DNA of 64,000 bases. It comes from Tachypleus tridentatus. Lineage: Eukaryota; Arthropoda; Merostomata; Xiphosura; Limulidae. Both the position numbers and the translations under genes were made by a program. The notes under the pieces are model-generated. The model worked only from the letters and a program-made list of their open reading frames with translations. It ran no database searches and was not told where the DNA came from. This document shows, piece by piece, positions 11,700-24,661 of this stretch. Where the stretch lies: assembly GCF_004210375.1 (NCBI RefSeq), contig NC_134834.1:139781009-139845008 (forward strand), read 5' to 3'. Each line of letters opens with the position of its first letter. Within the stretch, counting starts at the first letter, position 1.

Positions 11700-13112
11700 T
11701 ATATGTATTCTATGTAAATCTGGGGCGACTAAAGCATTCTTTTAGAAGGCATAAAAGTCCTTTAGGTTTGAGGTCTGCTACTGATGAGTCAGTTATTGCT
11801 TAGGGTATTGAGGGTGACTTTGTTAATGCTTCTCTTTATGGTATTTATTTAGCATAAGACCTAGTTTCGGGATTAAGACCTACTCTACTAATTAATGTTG
11901 CATCATTATTTCTGGAGCTGGATTTGGTTAGGGAAAAGTTATTTTCTAACCAAGGATGGTTTACGAACCGATCATTGTTTCATCTAAAGACGATGCTACT
12001 GTTGAGGAGAATCCAAACGTGTTTCATTCGTGTGCTGTGACTAAAGCTTAGGTGAAGAAATTAAGTCAAAAACAAATGATATATATGCAAAAACGGCTCG
12101 TTTGGGTTGAGAAAATATTTTACATAGAAGGTCCAAACGTTGTTCGCTCTTCTATATAAATTATTTTCTCAACCCAAACGAACCGTTTTTGCATATATAT
12201 TTCTCTACAAGTGAGTTTTCTCAACATCACTGAAAAACGAATGATATACACGTATCCGAAGGACAGTCTTATAGATCTGTTTCAGACATTTTTTCTGGAT
12301 ACGACGGGGATCTTGTGAATAATTGTTCTATTGGAGACTCCTCGGTGAACGATGCTGGGCTGCTCAATCATTATAGTTAGAAGTTTTATAGCCTTTAGAA
12401 TTGAATTCTGTCACTAGTGAGGCTGATAATTGCAGGTTATTTTGTTAATGAGATTATTCGGTTGGTAACAATGATGGACGTGAGTGAACTGTTTCACTCG
12501 GTGAAGTTCCGTTTCCTAGAAATGAAGAGGTCGCCGATCAAGAAAAGGATCTAAAGTTGAACTGGAGGAAGTTTCGCATGGCTACTTTTTAAAAATGATG
12601 TGCTTATGAGGAAATTTGGAGGACTGGAATATAGTTTACTAAATCATTGTTCCCAAAGCGCATTGTTCTCAAATTTTTAAAGCTGCCCATGTACTTCCCA
12701 CGGGAAATCACTTAGACGTCGACAAAAGATATTACAAAATTATAAGACATTTCTTATCGGTAAAAGGAAGGAAACATGCTTCTAAGTTTTGTAAAATTGA
12801 TCATACCTATCAATTCAATGCAAACCTATTTATAAAATTCCTTTTGATCTTATGGAACCTGTTCCAGTCTTCGAAGAACCTCTCAGTCGTGTGATATTTT
12901 ATTGCATTAGGTCTTTACCAAAAATATAATGTTTGTGCTGATGCACCTGTACGTGCTATGTACTTTAATTATCGTAAGTTTATTTTAATTAATTGTGTTG
13001 TATATTGTTATTATTTCTCAAGTTGTATAATTCTTTGATAACGCATAACAGTTGATGTATTATTTTCAATGTATATATATATCGCCAATTTTTAATTGTT
13101 TAAAGAGGGAGG
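11700..13112 (+). pseudogene. gypsy-type LTR retrotransposon remnant
   Basis: Fragments in several plus frames fit a Metaviridae/gypsy pol. Around 11960-12050 lies a linker resembling VEENPNVFHSCAVTKA. Around 12590-12900 lies a pre-integrase segment with DVLMRK, then AAHVLPTG, DVDKRYYKIIRHF and SKFCKIDH. That is the usual H..H..CxxC zinc region with its cysteines damaged. It is followed by LMEPVPVFEEPLSRV, which matches the start of the integrase core. The catalytic core is deleted: sequence jumps at about 12920 to a stretch before a purine-rich tract. Stops and frameshifts are frequent. A Penelope foldback is inserted at 12084-12232. Confidence 0.75.
12084..12232. mobile_element. Penelope-type foldback with 16-bp target duplication
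   Basis: The arms at about 12084-12119 and 12157-12200 form a near-perfect 38-bp inverted repeat (TATGCAAAAACGGCTCGTTT against its complement). Only the right arm continues into the tail TTTCTCTACAAGTGAGTTTT. The flanks 12068-12083 and 12233-12248 match at 15 of 16 bases, marking an insertion into the gypsy remnant. Confidence 0.85.
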
Positions 13113-13405
13113 TGTAACAGATTTACTTTTGTACCTTTTGCTTAATGTCTGCCGACGACCCTCCAGTTTATTATGATTCATTTCGGACGATTCTCCGATT
13201 TATCATGTTATACAGTTACGTATTACGATTTCAAATAAACGAAAATCTGAAATTAGAAGTTAATTGAATGTCAATATGTATCAGACTTCTGATATTTGCC
13301 AACAAGACTGGTACACATAATCTTCTTTCTTGACACATATTTATTTTAATACAGAAAAACAAAATAAAACAATTCATAATAATGTTTTTTTTTAACAAAT
13401 AATTA
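13102..13405 (+). mobile_element. gypsy polypurine tract and start of 3' LTR
   Basis: AAAGAGGGAGG at 13102-13112 is followed at once by TGTAACAG, the usual order of polypurine tract and LTR start. The LTR probably continues past the SINE inserted at 13406-13664, to around 14062 (TCTAACA). I could not fix its end because the 5' LTR is not in view. Confidence 0.55.
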
Positions 13406-13664
13406 GCGCCTGGCGATTAGGGAGCTCGACTCGTAATGTGAGGGTCGCGGATTCGAAACCACGTCTCACCAAACATGCTCAGCCTTTCAGCCATTTGGAG
13501 GCATTATAAAGTCATGGTTAATCCTGCTATTTGTTGGTAAAACAATAGTCCAAGAGTTCATGGTAGGTGATGATGACTAGCTGCCTTCCCTCTAGTCTTA
13601 CACTACTAAATTAGGGATGGCTAGCACAGAAGTCCCTCGTGTAGCTTTGCGCGAAATTCATACA
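13406..13664 (+). mobile_element. SINE type 1 with target duplication
   Basis: Full body with a worn head. The 12-bp flanks AACAAATAATTA (13394-13405) and AACAAATGATTA (13665-13676) differ at one base. Confidence 0.88.
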
Positions 13665-15490
13665 AACAAATGATTATTTATATAGAAAAATAATAGAAAT
13701 TAACAAACAGCATTCTGTCTTCTTTTTAGTCTTGGACTGAGTATTTTATCGATGGTCCAGGTCCACGACGAGCGAATTAATTTTATGCTGATACAAAGAT
13801 GCACTACACTTGACGAGAATGCTAGCTAGCTCTGTTTTTGTTTGCCCTAACACAATTTATAAGCTTACTTTTTACACAAGAAAATACATATCTAATGTCC
13901 TCGTTGATGTGTTAACGTCCAAAGAAAATTCTTTGAAGCTGAACGGTGTGTAATGTTCGAAATCTGTAAACGTTCCTCGTCAGATATCTGTAGTTTTTCC
14001 GATTAATAAACTTTTATTACAATTAAAACTTCCAAAGTTTAAATTATATTGACTCTAACAGACTAACAGCGTTCTAGAACTGTCTCTCCGCGTGTTGAGG
14101 TGGCTAGCTTTCATACTCATTCTGCAAGATTCTCGAAAATGTAATGCTAATGGGATATTGTACAATGTGTTTCATGACTTGTTTGATAAAGGAGGTATTT
14201 TTAATGGAGTGTTTAAAAACGTTTGTTTCTGTAATGCAATGTTGGGTAATGTACTTAATATTAATAAAGTTTTTCAACGTGTTCTATTTCTAATAGAGTG
14301 TTACATAACATTTATATGGTTTGGCAGAGTTTTTTTATAGTATCTGCTTTGCATGAATTGTTTAACAATCCGCATACGTAGCTTTTAAATGAGTCCTTTA
14401 TATCGTGTTTGTATTTGTTTTAGAGCAACACAAAAGGCTACCCGTACATAACCATCCATAATCGTGAGATGATAAACTAGAAGGAAGATAGATGGTCAAC
14501 AGAATCCACCATCAATTCTTGTATTACTCTTGTCTGATTGAATAGTACAATTTGACAGTTACTTTTATAGTACAACCACAATCCGAAAATGCGAATATTG
14601 TTTCTATAGCAACAGCTAATGCACTATCAACCATTTCGTAGAACACTAATTCCTGCACCTCGTACTTCTCATGTTTTGCTTTTTGATGAATTGGTTGATA
14701 AAGTATTTGTTCGGATTTAATGGGATAAATAAATACTACAGTTACGAAATTATTTTTATACACAATAAAAGAAAAACTTTTATTTGGGACTGGCATCGTT
14801 CTACTCGGAACTTTTGAACTCTAAGTTGTCGTATTCAAGTGTATAGAACATCCCATTATTTATACTTTTTATCGTATCTTAATATGCATAATTTTCAAAG
14901 GATATCATGATATTTAGATACAACATCTTTCGCCAATCCCTCATCCATTATTATTTTCTTAAATTCGATTATTTTGAGTGCTTGAAGAATATTTATTATA
15001 CTTTAATTTTTAGGTTGGCGTAATAACATCATTTTCACTCAATGATTAATGCGTTGTATTACCTGATGTGATTGGCTAATGGTGAAATATCTTTTTTTAT
15101 TTTTAACATTTCCCTTATGTTCATTCATTGTATATTTTAAGTTCCTATTTAGTCTGATTTATGATTCATGATATTTATTTACACCTAATTTCTTCAAACA
15201 AAAGATTAATCTTACATAATATTATATATATATGTGTGTGTTTTGGTTTTTAAATATAATAAGAGCTCTGAAAGACAAAAAAGATACATAGGATAAAAGA
15301 TAAACCAGGTATACGGAGTAAAATCAAACGTTCTTTAGATTTTTCAGGTACTTAAACCAAATTACCGTCATCAAACTATAATTTCAAATATGTCGCCGTT
15401 ACATAAAGGTGTCACTAAAATATGCAAATTAAAATTTTTTTGACCATAAAGAATTTATTTGAAGCTTCACATTCAACTTCATCTGTATAT
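13665..15490. other. non-coding stretch
   Basis: The first 400 bp may be the remainder of the gypsy LTR. The rest is AT-rich with no recognised gene. An 82-codon frame (14092-14340, plus) and a 90-codon frame (14524-14796, minus) carry no motif I recognise. Confidence 0.45.
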
Positions 15491-15775
15491 GGCCGGACAT
15501 GGCCAAGAGTGTTAAGGCGTGCGACTCGTAATTTGAGGGTCTCGGGTTCACTCGAATCCCCGTCGCACCAAACATGCTCGCCCTTTCAACCGTGAGAGCG
15601 TTATAAGTGACGGTCAATCCCACTATTCGTTGGTAAAAGAGTAGCCCAAGAGTTGGCGGTGGGTGGTGATGACTAGCTGCCTTCCCTCTAGTCTTACACT
15701 ACTAAATTAAGGACGGCTAGCACAGATAGCCCTCTTGTAGCTTTCCGCGAAATTAAAAAAAAAACGAAACAAACG
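15491..15775 (+). mobile_element. SINE type 1, near full length
   Basis: It starts GGCCGGACATGGCCAAG and has the complete body. Box B is disturbed by a short duplication (GGGTTCACTCGAATCC). It ends GCGAAATT followed by an A-rich tail. Confidence 0.92.
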
Positions 15776-17837
15776 TAACAATGAATGAAATTATAAATTC
15801 CTAAGGGCGAATTGAACGTTATAAGGACAAAGTTTCTGGTTTTATTCAGCACATAGTTAGGTTATCAGGGCGCTCGACTCACAAGATTTTCCGTCCTGTC
15901 ATCAAAACTGCTATAATTTTACCTTTTTTTTACTTTCTTTCTAATGGTGTTCGTAGAGTGAAGTAAGATGGTTTGACATCTAGAGCATTAAGCCATACCA
16001 GAACTTGGAAATGACACCTTTTCTGAAGTCTGTTTGTTGACGTTCGTAAATATTTTATTTGTGGCACAAACATTTTTCAAGCACAATTAATTATTCCTCT
16101 AAACTGAATTTTTATCATATGATTTAAAAATTTATTAGAAGACCAATTAATAATAACATGCAAATTCTGTAATTTTGATTCATTATTCAAGTGAGAAAGA
16201 TGTTGTTCACATGAGTTGATATTGCTAAAGCATATCAGGGTTGTGTAGGATTATTCCCTGCAGTTATCTTCTCAACGTCAAATAAGAAAGTCAGTGATGC
16301 ACAACAGCAATAAAGAAAACATCGTTATGATATCAAATACTTGGTTTACCTTAAGGCACAGAAATTATTTATTTATTGCTGATGCAAATTAAAGGCAAAG
16401 AAGAAATAAGAATACTCTAAATTATTTCAGTCATCAAAGAACATGGAAACAGCTGTACATTCTGTTATATGTGCTGTGTACTATAGCAAGGAATATAAAC
16501 ATCACTAATAAGTGAAAAAAGCTGCATATTTAATGAAGTAGCAATATTATAAGTTTATAAACAAATAAGATAAGCAGCTTAAATCAATCTTGATTTGATA
16601 ATTTATGAGCTATTATAGTTGGCTATACATGTAGTTCTGAATTTCAGCTTAAAATATACACAATGTTTCTAAGAAAATAATAGAAATACTTGTTTTCAAT
16701 GAACATATGTACATGATTATGACAAAATATTATCGAAACGTTTTACATTTCTTCCTTTGTTAAATTTAGAATGAATTTTTCTTCGTTATCCATTCAAGTC
16801 ATCGCAAAACTGTATTGAACAATATTTTTTCTTCTCTTTGCCACTAAAGGTTAACGACTACAGTGTTCCTTATGATAGACGAATAAACTTTCAACTGGCC
16901 CTGTCGAGGGACGTTAACAACTAATGTCTCTGGAGAGTCACCAAAGAAACTCTGCTCATTTAAGATCTTCCCGCTGTAAGTCTTAGAGATCCTTACTTAT
17001 TTTCTTCAAGAATAAATTCGATATTATAACATATGTGATTTAATAGGCCAATCAAATTCTTTATACATCAGTGATAAGTCTATCTGATCTAAGCAAGTTA
17101 ATGCAATGCTGTAAACTATGGGTAAGAGGTCCCCATATTAAAGTGGTCTAATTTCTTAGATTGCCATTTTATCTGTATCCATACATTATGTAGCTATTCA
17201 ATATATTTTGTTATATTCCTACACAAGTATCGAATTGTCAAGGAAAACAACTGTAATGATAAATTTATCTCCCATTCTTTCTGGGAGCGAAGCTAGTCCT
17301 ATATAATAGTAATGAAAATCCACTTTAAAATTTGCCAAATCAGTTATAACTTCTTGTTTCGTATTCTAAGAAAATCTATACTTAGTTACAGTTTAAACAA
17401 ATTTTTAACAAGTGAAAAATTACAATTATGTTTTAGAGTCAAGGTAAAATAAGTTACTCTGAAGACGTAAACAAACAAAGCAGGGAAAGAATGATTTATT
17501 AAGATAATAATTAAAGACGGTGACTTCACTAAAGACATATGTAATGAAGGATGCACACTTTTAAATTCTGAATTAAATACTATAACCAAGATTTTACTTA
17601 CAGTTTACGTTAAACTTATGAAAAGATCCCAAAGAATAAGCTAGCTCTAAAATTAATTTAAAGAAAATATTAAACCACCAGAGCTGCAAAAACATTCAAA
17701 AATTAACAATTTAGTACTTTCTAAGACAACAGAAAATATTTGGTCATATTTCTGCTATTCTTAAAAAATAAGCAGTAATACATTCTTTCATGAACATATT
17801 TCTCTGTGATGTTGTAGCGAGAATAAAAGAGAAAACG
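15776..17837. other. AT-rich non-coding stretch
   Basis: No gene, SINE or strong inverted repeat recognised. Confidence 0.5.
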
Positions 17838-17912
17838 GTTTGTTTCAAGTTAAGCACAAAGATACACAAGCATTGTTAGTTCATTGACATACCGCTATGC
17901 CACTGGGAGGCC
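17838..17912 (-). mobile_element. SINE type 3, internally deleted
   Basis: The tail (GTTTGTTTCAAGTTAAGCAC) and head end (CATACCGCTATGCCACTGGG) are joined without the middle. Confidence 0.7.
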
Positions 17913-18021
17913 GAGGAAGAAGGAATCCACCATGACATACAAACAGAAGTTTCGAGAAAAGCGTAATTGTTATAGTGCCATAAGATGTTAATTAAAGCAA
18001 GAATGTTTTCGACTCTCAAAA

Positions 18022-18130
18022 CGTTCCTCCGGTGGAACAGGAGTAAGTCTACAGATTTAAAACGCTATAATTAGGTCAATTTCCCTCGATGGATACAGTT
18101 TATAGCTCGATGTAACTTTCCTAAAAAACA
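18022..18130 (+). mobile_element. SINE type 2-like, degraded
   Basis: It keeps AGTCTACAGATTTAAAACGCTA, a box-B-like TTTCCCTCGATGGATACAG and the CGATGTAACTTTCCTA tail region. This is the same variant as at 7463. Confidence 0.65.
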
Positions 18131-18259
18131 CACTGAAACAGAACAACTCGGCTTATTAGATCGCTTCTGTTAAAGGTCGACAATATGCAGTTACAAATAT
18201 TTCAAATAAGTGTGAAAAAAATTCAAAATTATATTTATTGAGAAGTCTAAAGAAATATT

Positions 18260-18385
18260 TTGATTGTTTGTTTGCTGTTAAGCCCAAGGTTGCACAAGGA
18301 GCTATCTATGCTCTGCTCACCGTAGATATGAAAACTTGATTTTGAACGTTATAAACCCTAAGATTGATCGCTGAGGTACCGAAGG
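18260..18385 (-). mobile_element. SINE type 3
   Basis: Reversed copy with a TTTGTTTGCTGTTAAGCCCAA tail, GCTCTGCTCACCGTAGATATG and a worn head ending CGCTGAGGTACCG. Confidence 0.75.
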
Positions 18386-18399
18386 TATTTACAAAATTT

Positions 18400-18528
18400 G
18401 TTTGTTTGCTGTTGAGGTGTGAGTTCTAAGTTATAAATTGCAATTTTTCTTCACAAACCACGGATATTGAAACTCAAATTTTAGCGTTATAGATCTTCAG
18501 ACTTGCGGCTGAGTCAATGGAGACAATC
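18400..18528 (-). mobile_element. SINE type 3, strongly degraded
   Basis: A second reversed copy right beside the one at 18260. The CACGGATATTGAAACTCAAATTT region and GACTTGCGGCTGAGTCAATGG are still recognisable. Confidence 0.55.
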
Positions 18529-19070
18529 TACAAAAAAAAACGGCTTTCATTTCTGAAACATTTTATAACAATAAAGAAAGTTAGTTTCTTCCTAAGTTGG
18601 TGTCGTAATTTATATCAGTACCATTTATTTTATAACACCATGTTAGAAGGAAATAAACCATTTTTAGAAGATTTTGTATAAAAGATAAATGTCACACTAC
18701 TCTAGTACAAATTTTACGTCGTTGAATTTGTATTCAAATAATGATACTAAAGTTGCATAAAAATTAAATTATTTTATTAAAATAAAATAATATATTTATA
18801 TGAAAACAAATGTATCTTTTTGTTGCATATATACCATTTACAAAAGTAAATTTTGCTGTATTTTACTTACTGACTTTGTTTGTGGCATAGAATATTATCT
18901 TATTTAATAAAGTATTTTACGCATGGATCAAATGTCTTGAACAATTATTTCTTTTCATAATCCACAAGTGTGCTTCCTATTATTAATTATCATTTTTCAC
19001 TTACTTCAGTGAAATTATACCCAATTTTCAACATTATATTGTAACTCATCACTGGGCCGAGACACAATTT
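18529..19070. other. AT-rich non-coding stretch
   Basis: Nothing recognised. Confidence 0.5.
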
Positions 19071-19190
19071 ATGTGTGTTTTCTTATAGCAAAGCCATATC
19101 AGGCTATCTGCTGAGACCACCGAGCGGAATCAAACCCCTGATTTTAATGTTGTAAATTCGTAGATATACCGCTGTATTAGCGGGGGACGA
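19071..19190 (-). mobile_element. SINE type 2
   Basis: A good reversed copy: GTGTGTTTTCTTATAGCAAA, TCTGCTGAGACCACCGAGCG, AAACCCCTGATTTTAATGTT and the head end CCGCTGTATTAGCGGGGG. Confidence 0.85.
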
Positions 19191-20657
19191 CACAATTTAT
19201 ACACTTTCTGAGTTATCCACTCCCCACTGGTTGTTACCATACCTCTAGCTTACTAAACTATAAATGGTAGTTTTGCTAAATTATCATTAATGTTCGTTGT
19301 TTCAACAGGCCTAAACTGTTCTTTATCTTGAGCCAAAATACCTACAATTACAGGTTTCATTTTGGCAACAATTCTAATTCATGTGATAAATGAGAACACC
19401 AGTGAGTGACAAAAAAAAAAAGTAGTTTCCAATACTATGAAACATGGCTGATAACGACGTCACATATTTATAAGCAGTACAGTGTGATGCATACGGACTT
19501 GTATTGCTAGAATTGCGGTGGTGGACAGTGCAGAGATGGCTCTCTCTGCAGCTTCGTGTTTAACAACAAATATATTTATGACAATAATAAATGTATATTT
19601 TTGGTGTGATGTTTTAAACCATGTAGCTCATTATCGATTTCAATTGGAAAAAAAATATTTCTTTGGGGTTTATTCTACTATAATTACCTCTTTTTTCACG
19701 ACATTTATATATGTATATATATTTATCAATGAAAATGAAAATTAGTTGTTATTACTTAACTAAATATATTTAAACTAACTAATGAATTTAAAGGTTTATT
19801 ATGTTTACGTAATATGTTCACAGGAAGAAATTAGCTGAGTTAGTTGTGATGAAGAAATATAATTTCCATTCAAAGACTAGAATTTTTCCTTTATAAGATA
19901 TAGTTGACTAATATTTTTAGACTAACTGTTACAGTTGCAGATATTTTAGATAATTCTATTGTCATAATCTGTTTCTAAATGTACGTATATACTTCAATAG
20001 CCGAGATAATGCTATTATCAGATTTGATATACTAACCACCATAAAAACAAATTCATCAATTTATTAAAAATATCCATTAAGGCCAACACAAATACATGTC
20101 CCAATTTCTTTCCAAGCATATTGTGCATATTATTACAAGCTGGAATACACGTCTCCTGGACGGAAGTTATTTAAAGTCGTGATTAATGAAAACTTTAACA
20201 ATTTCATAAATCTTAAGACATGAAGAGTTGCTTCCTCTATACGTAATTTTAAAAAGAACGCAAAAAAACGCCAATAAAAACTACAAAATGCGAAACTGAA
20301 AATTTGCATGTACCCTTGCATACCAGTTTTAGTGAAGATCCATCCACACCTTCGAAGTTGTTACATGGACATAGAACAAAGAGTATTATTATATTTATTT
20401 AAATCAGTTACAGTCGATTCGTTTCGGTAATACGGCTCTGATAACGGTAACTGTATTACTGAAGTCGGTTGGCTGTAAGTAATAGTAAATATTTTAACTT
20501 TCATTGTGTCAAATATATTTTGTTTTGCGTTTTTTTACTCGTAATAAAAGTAGTTCCGTTCATAATAGGACACCTAAACGCTTTAATACACTTTAAATAA
20601 GTTGTGTTTTAACTAGCTACAAGTGACACGATGTGAAAAAATACTTTAATATTTTTA
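19191..20657. other. AT-rich non-coding stretch
   Basis: No gene recognised. The frame at 19518-19745 (75 codons) is AT-rich and has no motif. Confidence 0.5.
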
Positions 20658-20848
20658 GCGTTTGTTTGTTTGTTTTTAAATTTCGCACAAAGCTACTCGA
20701 GAACTATCTGTGCTCGCCGTCCCTAATTTAGCAGTGTAAGACTAGTCATCACCACTCACCGCCAACTGTTGGGCTATTCTTTTACCAACGAATATATAAC
20801 ATTATAACGCCCCCACGGCTGAAAGAGCGAGCATGTTTGGCGCTAATA
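20658..20848 (-). mobile_element. SINE type 1 lacking its tRNA head
   Basis: From the GTTTGTTTGTTTG tail through TTTCGCACAAAGCTACTCGA and CCGCCAACTGTTGGGCTA to GCGAGCATGTTTGGCGC. The tRNA-like head is absent, as expected of a 5'-truncated insertion. Confidence 0.88.
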
Positions 20849-22419
20849 TTTTTTACATAAATTAAAGTAACAAATTTACTTAATTATCCATACCTTAAAA
20901 GAGTCAATTGTAGATGGTTACAATGAGTGGAATACAGATGGTTAAAATGAGTGCCCAAAATCTGGTGGTGATTCTTCAAATATGTACAAACGTTTAGATC
21001 AGGAATGTGACGGATTTCTCGATAAAAATAACTTTGTAACGAAAAAAGATATAAGAATAAAAACCTATGACAATCAAGAAACTAAAATAACATTGAACTC
21101 CAATGCATGAAAGTTATGAATTACTTTAGTATAGTCCAAAATATCCTTGTTATAAAGAATGATCATATTCCTTCATCTATACTTTTTTATAAAAAAAATT
21201 ATTTTATCTACTTTTAAATTAGAGCTAAACAGTCATATGCGATTATTAACTTAAAATTAAAGAGTATATTCATCACACACACACACATATGTATACATAT
21301 AATGATAATGGGAAATGATGATAACTGAATAATGAATTTTCCAAGGGTCAATGTATGATAAAATCTACAATTGTGTTTATGCTCTCAGAAACTTATTAAG
21401 AGAATAGACATTAAAATTGATCCATTTCCGAAAAAAACAAACAAACAGAAACAACAGCAAAAATACTATTATTTTATTACCAGCGTCTTTACGAACTTAC
21501 TATACATTCAATTCCTCACAGTGGGCAGAACGTAGATAACCCACTGTGTAGTTCGGTGCTGAAACATAAATCATAATTACAGACTAATATCATATTAATC
21601 GTCATGAATGAAAAACCTAATGTTAAAATGGATAATAACGTAATTTATAGTATATTTCTTATTCCAGTGATCTTATGTAATATTGTTTAAAAAGCAACAT
21701 TTGGCGGTCACCTAAATTACTAACTATCCAAAGCACTTTGAATTAAGAAGTGGTAAAACAAACATCCATATATACTTTTCAACTTAACTTTACAATATTT
21801 ATTTAATGCAGATCAAAATCATATTAATGTACAATGTTATAAGTTATTAGCTTTACCCCTTGTGTGTATAAATATATATATATAAACATACTGCTGTACA
21901 CGAAATGACAATTGAAAATGTCGTAAGGCATATGTTATAGTTTACCACATCGTTCGTTATCGTTCCTTTTAGTGAAAACTACAATTGGCGAATTTATCTA
22001 TGGGAAACTTAATTGGTTAAAGAAAGACATTTTATAGCTATTTAATATTTCAATACGCAGCTGTAATTCTCTGGTACTTATACTATTAAACCTTTCTCTT
22101 TTGACTTAATGTCACAAACACTTTGTGTGATCAATTCTTTGTTTCCTTGCTGAGAGAGAAATTCAACTATACACTTTAAATCAAAGTTCAGTTATGGAGT
22201 AGATTTTTTAACTTAATTATGACAGTTCTAGCAATCGTGTGGCCGTTACCAAGTAACTGTCATCTACTGGGTGAAGTAGTAAAGAAATACTGTGCAAGAA
22301 CTTAGATCCAATTTAGAAAACACATAGGGTGACACCATGTTTTGTTAAAGTTTTGAACATGCTAACTTTCCCTAATTTTGAATCGACTAGAACGAAGGTA
22401 GCTAGTTAAAAGCCAATCA
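20849..22419. other. AT-rich non-coding stretch
   Basis: A type 3 SINE tail fragment (plus strand) lies at about 21510-21566 (GTGGGCAGAACGTAGATAAC, CACTGTGTAGTTCGGTGCT). A short CA run is at about 21274. Nothing else recognised. Confidence 0.5.
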
Positions 22420-22562
22420 CCAACTCTTGTTCTACTCTTTACTAACGAATAGTGAAATTGACCGTTACATTATAATTTTCCGACAGCTAAAAGAGCGAGC
22501 ATATTTAACGAAGGATTTCGATTACGTGACTCACAGATTACAAGCTGAGCACTCTAATCACC
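22420..22562 (-). mobile_element. SINE type 1 fragment
   Basis: The middle and head of the type 1 element in reverse: CCAACTCTTGTTCTACTCTT, AACGAATAGTGAAATTGACC, GAGCGAGCATATTTAACGA and a worn head. Confidence 0.75.
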
Positions 22563-23236
22563 ACAATCCATTCCTTTGTATGGCAGGTCAGAGAGTAAAA
22601 ATATACTGGTAAAACAAGAACAACAAACAAAACACATTCGCACAAACGAAGCGTGAGCCATGTTAACAAAAAAAAAAAAAAAGAAGGAATGCTCAATGGT
22701 CGCGAAACTTGAAATTTTTTAGGTAGGATTAGAATAACTTAATCTTTGAGATCTTTGTTTTCCTTTTTAATGCTATATTTTTCTGCACCAGCAAAAACAA
22801 AACAGCTCAGAACCTTTCTATGAGTCGCTGGCAGCATCTTATAAGTCAACAGACACCATAAGATAAAAATAAAGCTATAGTCTGCGGTAACATAATTATA
22901 ATACAAATAAAGTTTAATTTTGAAAACTGGGTTATTCAAATGCTAGAAAAAATTTATTCAGTTGAGTTCTCTCGAGAAATTAGTTAATGAAGTAGTTATA
23001 ACTTTCACAGCGTCAGATGAATATTGAAGATATTTTGTGAATTTTTGCACCTTACTGTACTTCTTGCGGATTTAATTTGCTCGTAAAATGACAAAAATGT
23101 TGATTTTTTTCCTTTGTAATTATTAGACACTGTTTGTTAGTTTTCTTTATTGTGGAAATACTTCCTTCGTTGTTTTTGTCAGACTGCGAGAAGAGATACA
23201 CAAGGACTATCTGTACATACCCTATCTCCCGTTGAA
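22563..23236. other. AT-rich non-coding stretch
   Basis: An A run at about 22667-22682. No gene recognised. Confidence 0.5.
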
Positions 23237-23366
23237 CTTGTTTTTTGTTGTTTTGAATTAAGCACAAAGCTACACGATGGGCTATCTGTGCTCTGCCCAT
23301 TACGGGTGTCGAAACCCGGTTTTTAGCGTTGCAAGTCCGCAGACATACCGCTGAGCCACCGGGGTG
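23237..23366 (-). mobile_element. SINE type 3, well preserved
   Basis: GAATTAAGCACAAAGCTACAC, GCTATCTGTGCTCTGCCCAT, TCGAAACCCGGTTTTTAGCG, GTCCGCAGACATACCGCTGA and CCACCGGGGTG in the order of the family. Confidence 0.9.
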
Positions 23367-24661
23367 CTACCTTTAAACTGAAAGACAACACTCGCCTTTA
23401 ACTCATGGCTATTTATTTGATCCAAAAGTCGGTCATGGCCGTCATCTTTTACCTACCAACAGTTTTAAGACGTTAGTTACGTTTATTTTTGTATGTTTTT
23501 TGCCACAGGTTAATGCAAGCTATAAATATAATACTAAAATACGATATTAAAAGTCCAAGCATTCTAATTACTGTACTACACCGCACATTATACTGTTTCT
23601 TTTGGTATACACTGCCAAATTTTAATATACTAGATTAACTAAATTCAGTTCAGGAAAGATAGAACTTGTTTTGAAATTATTTTAATATTCACTGAAATAC
23701 ATCTAATTTTATTTCGTTTATAAAGTAGATAAGCATTGCAATATGGGTGTTCCTAATGATTCTTGAGATACTACTGAACTCTAAGACACAAATAATTGAT
23801 TGTATAAATTATATATAATGTGTTTGAAACAATCTTTAGCTATAATGCTTTGTAATACTTTGGATAATTTGATTAGAAAACTGAAATACTAAATGAATTA
23901 AATGCTTAATAAATATATTGTTAAAGATAAATTAGAGCCTTAATTGTTAACGAATCTATAGAAAAATAAATATTTATTTAACGTAGATTACATAATCCTA
24001 AAACGAAAATGATTTAAAAACATACGGACATTGGTTAGGTTACTGATCCTCAGAATAGCTATGAAAAATATACAAGTTTCTGGAAATCGGTTTACGTATA
24101 AAAGACCTTGTAAGTGTTATCCGTGCTTGATCGTTTCTTTGATTGAAATTCAGAGTCATAAATGAAGGTTGGTTGCTATCGGTTAAACGATCTTGGTTGT
24201 TGAAAAATAAAGGTAAAGAGGCTTTATTACTATTATCTGCCATAGATAAATGAAAATTAAAAAAAGGTTGTCTTTCTGTGCAGAAGTTTAATAGCGTAAA
24301 AATCTTTGTAAACTGTATAATTGAGTCTTTCTTTTTTTAACACCTAATGCTATAAAAATGATGATTAATCATATAATCATACCATTTGTGTGTAAATTCA
24401 CTCTAAGATACAAATAATTGTTACACATAGATGTAGTGTACATTGTCGTTTTTCTGATTTACACTGTAAATCTAATGTAACAAACTGGTCGTGCTAGCCG
24501 TCGAATCGTTAAGCATAGAAGTGAAACGTTTTCCTTGGAATTGCTATAACTACAGTCATAATAATATCACTCAGTTAAATGATAATTACAGGTTTCTGAA
24601 TATTTCTATATATTTGTATTCTCAATCTTGCAACATGTAACGTCTTCCTATAAATCTCTGT
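23367..24661. other. AT-rich non-coding stretch
   Basis: No recognisable gene or repeat. Confidence 0.5.

Noticed and set aside
14524-14796. 90-codon minus-strand frame
   Set aside because: No motif and no conserved neighbour. Treated as chance.
15491-15560. Functional tRNA genes at SINE heads (also 31613, 32204, 59068)
   Set aside because: The tRNA-like heads are followed by constant SINE bodies and tails and show weak cloverleaf pairing. They are SINE promoters, not tRNA genes.
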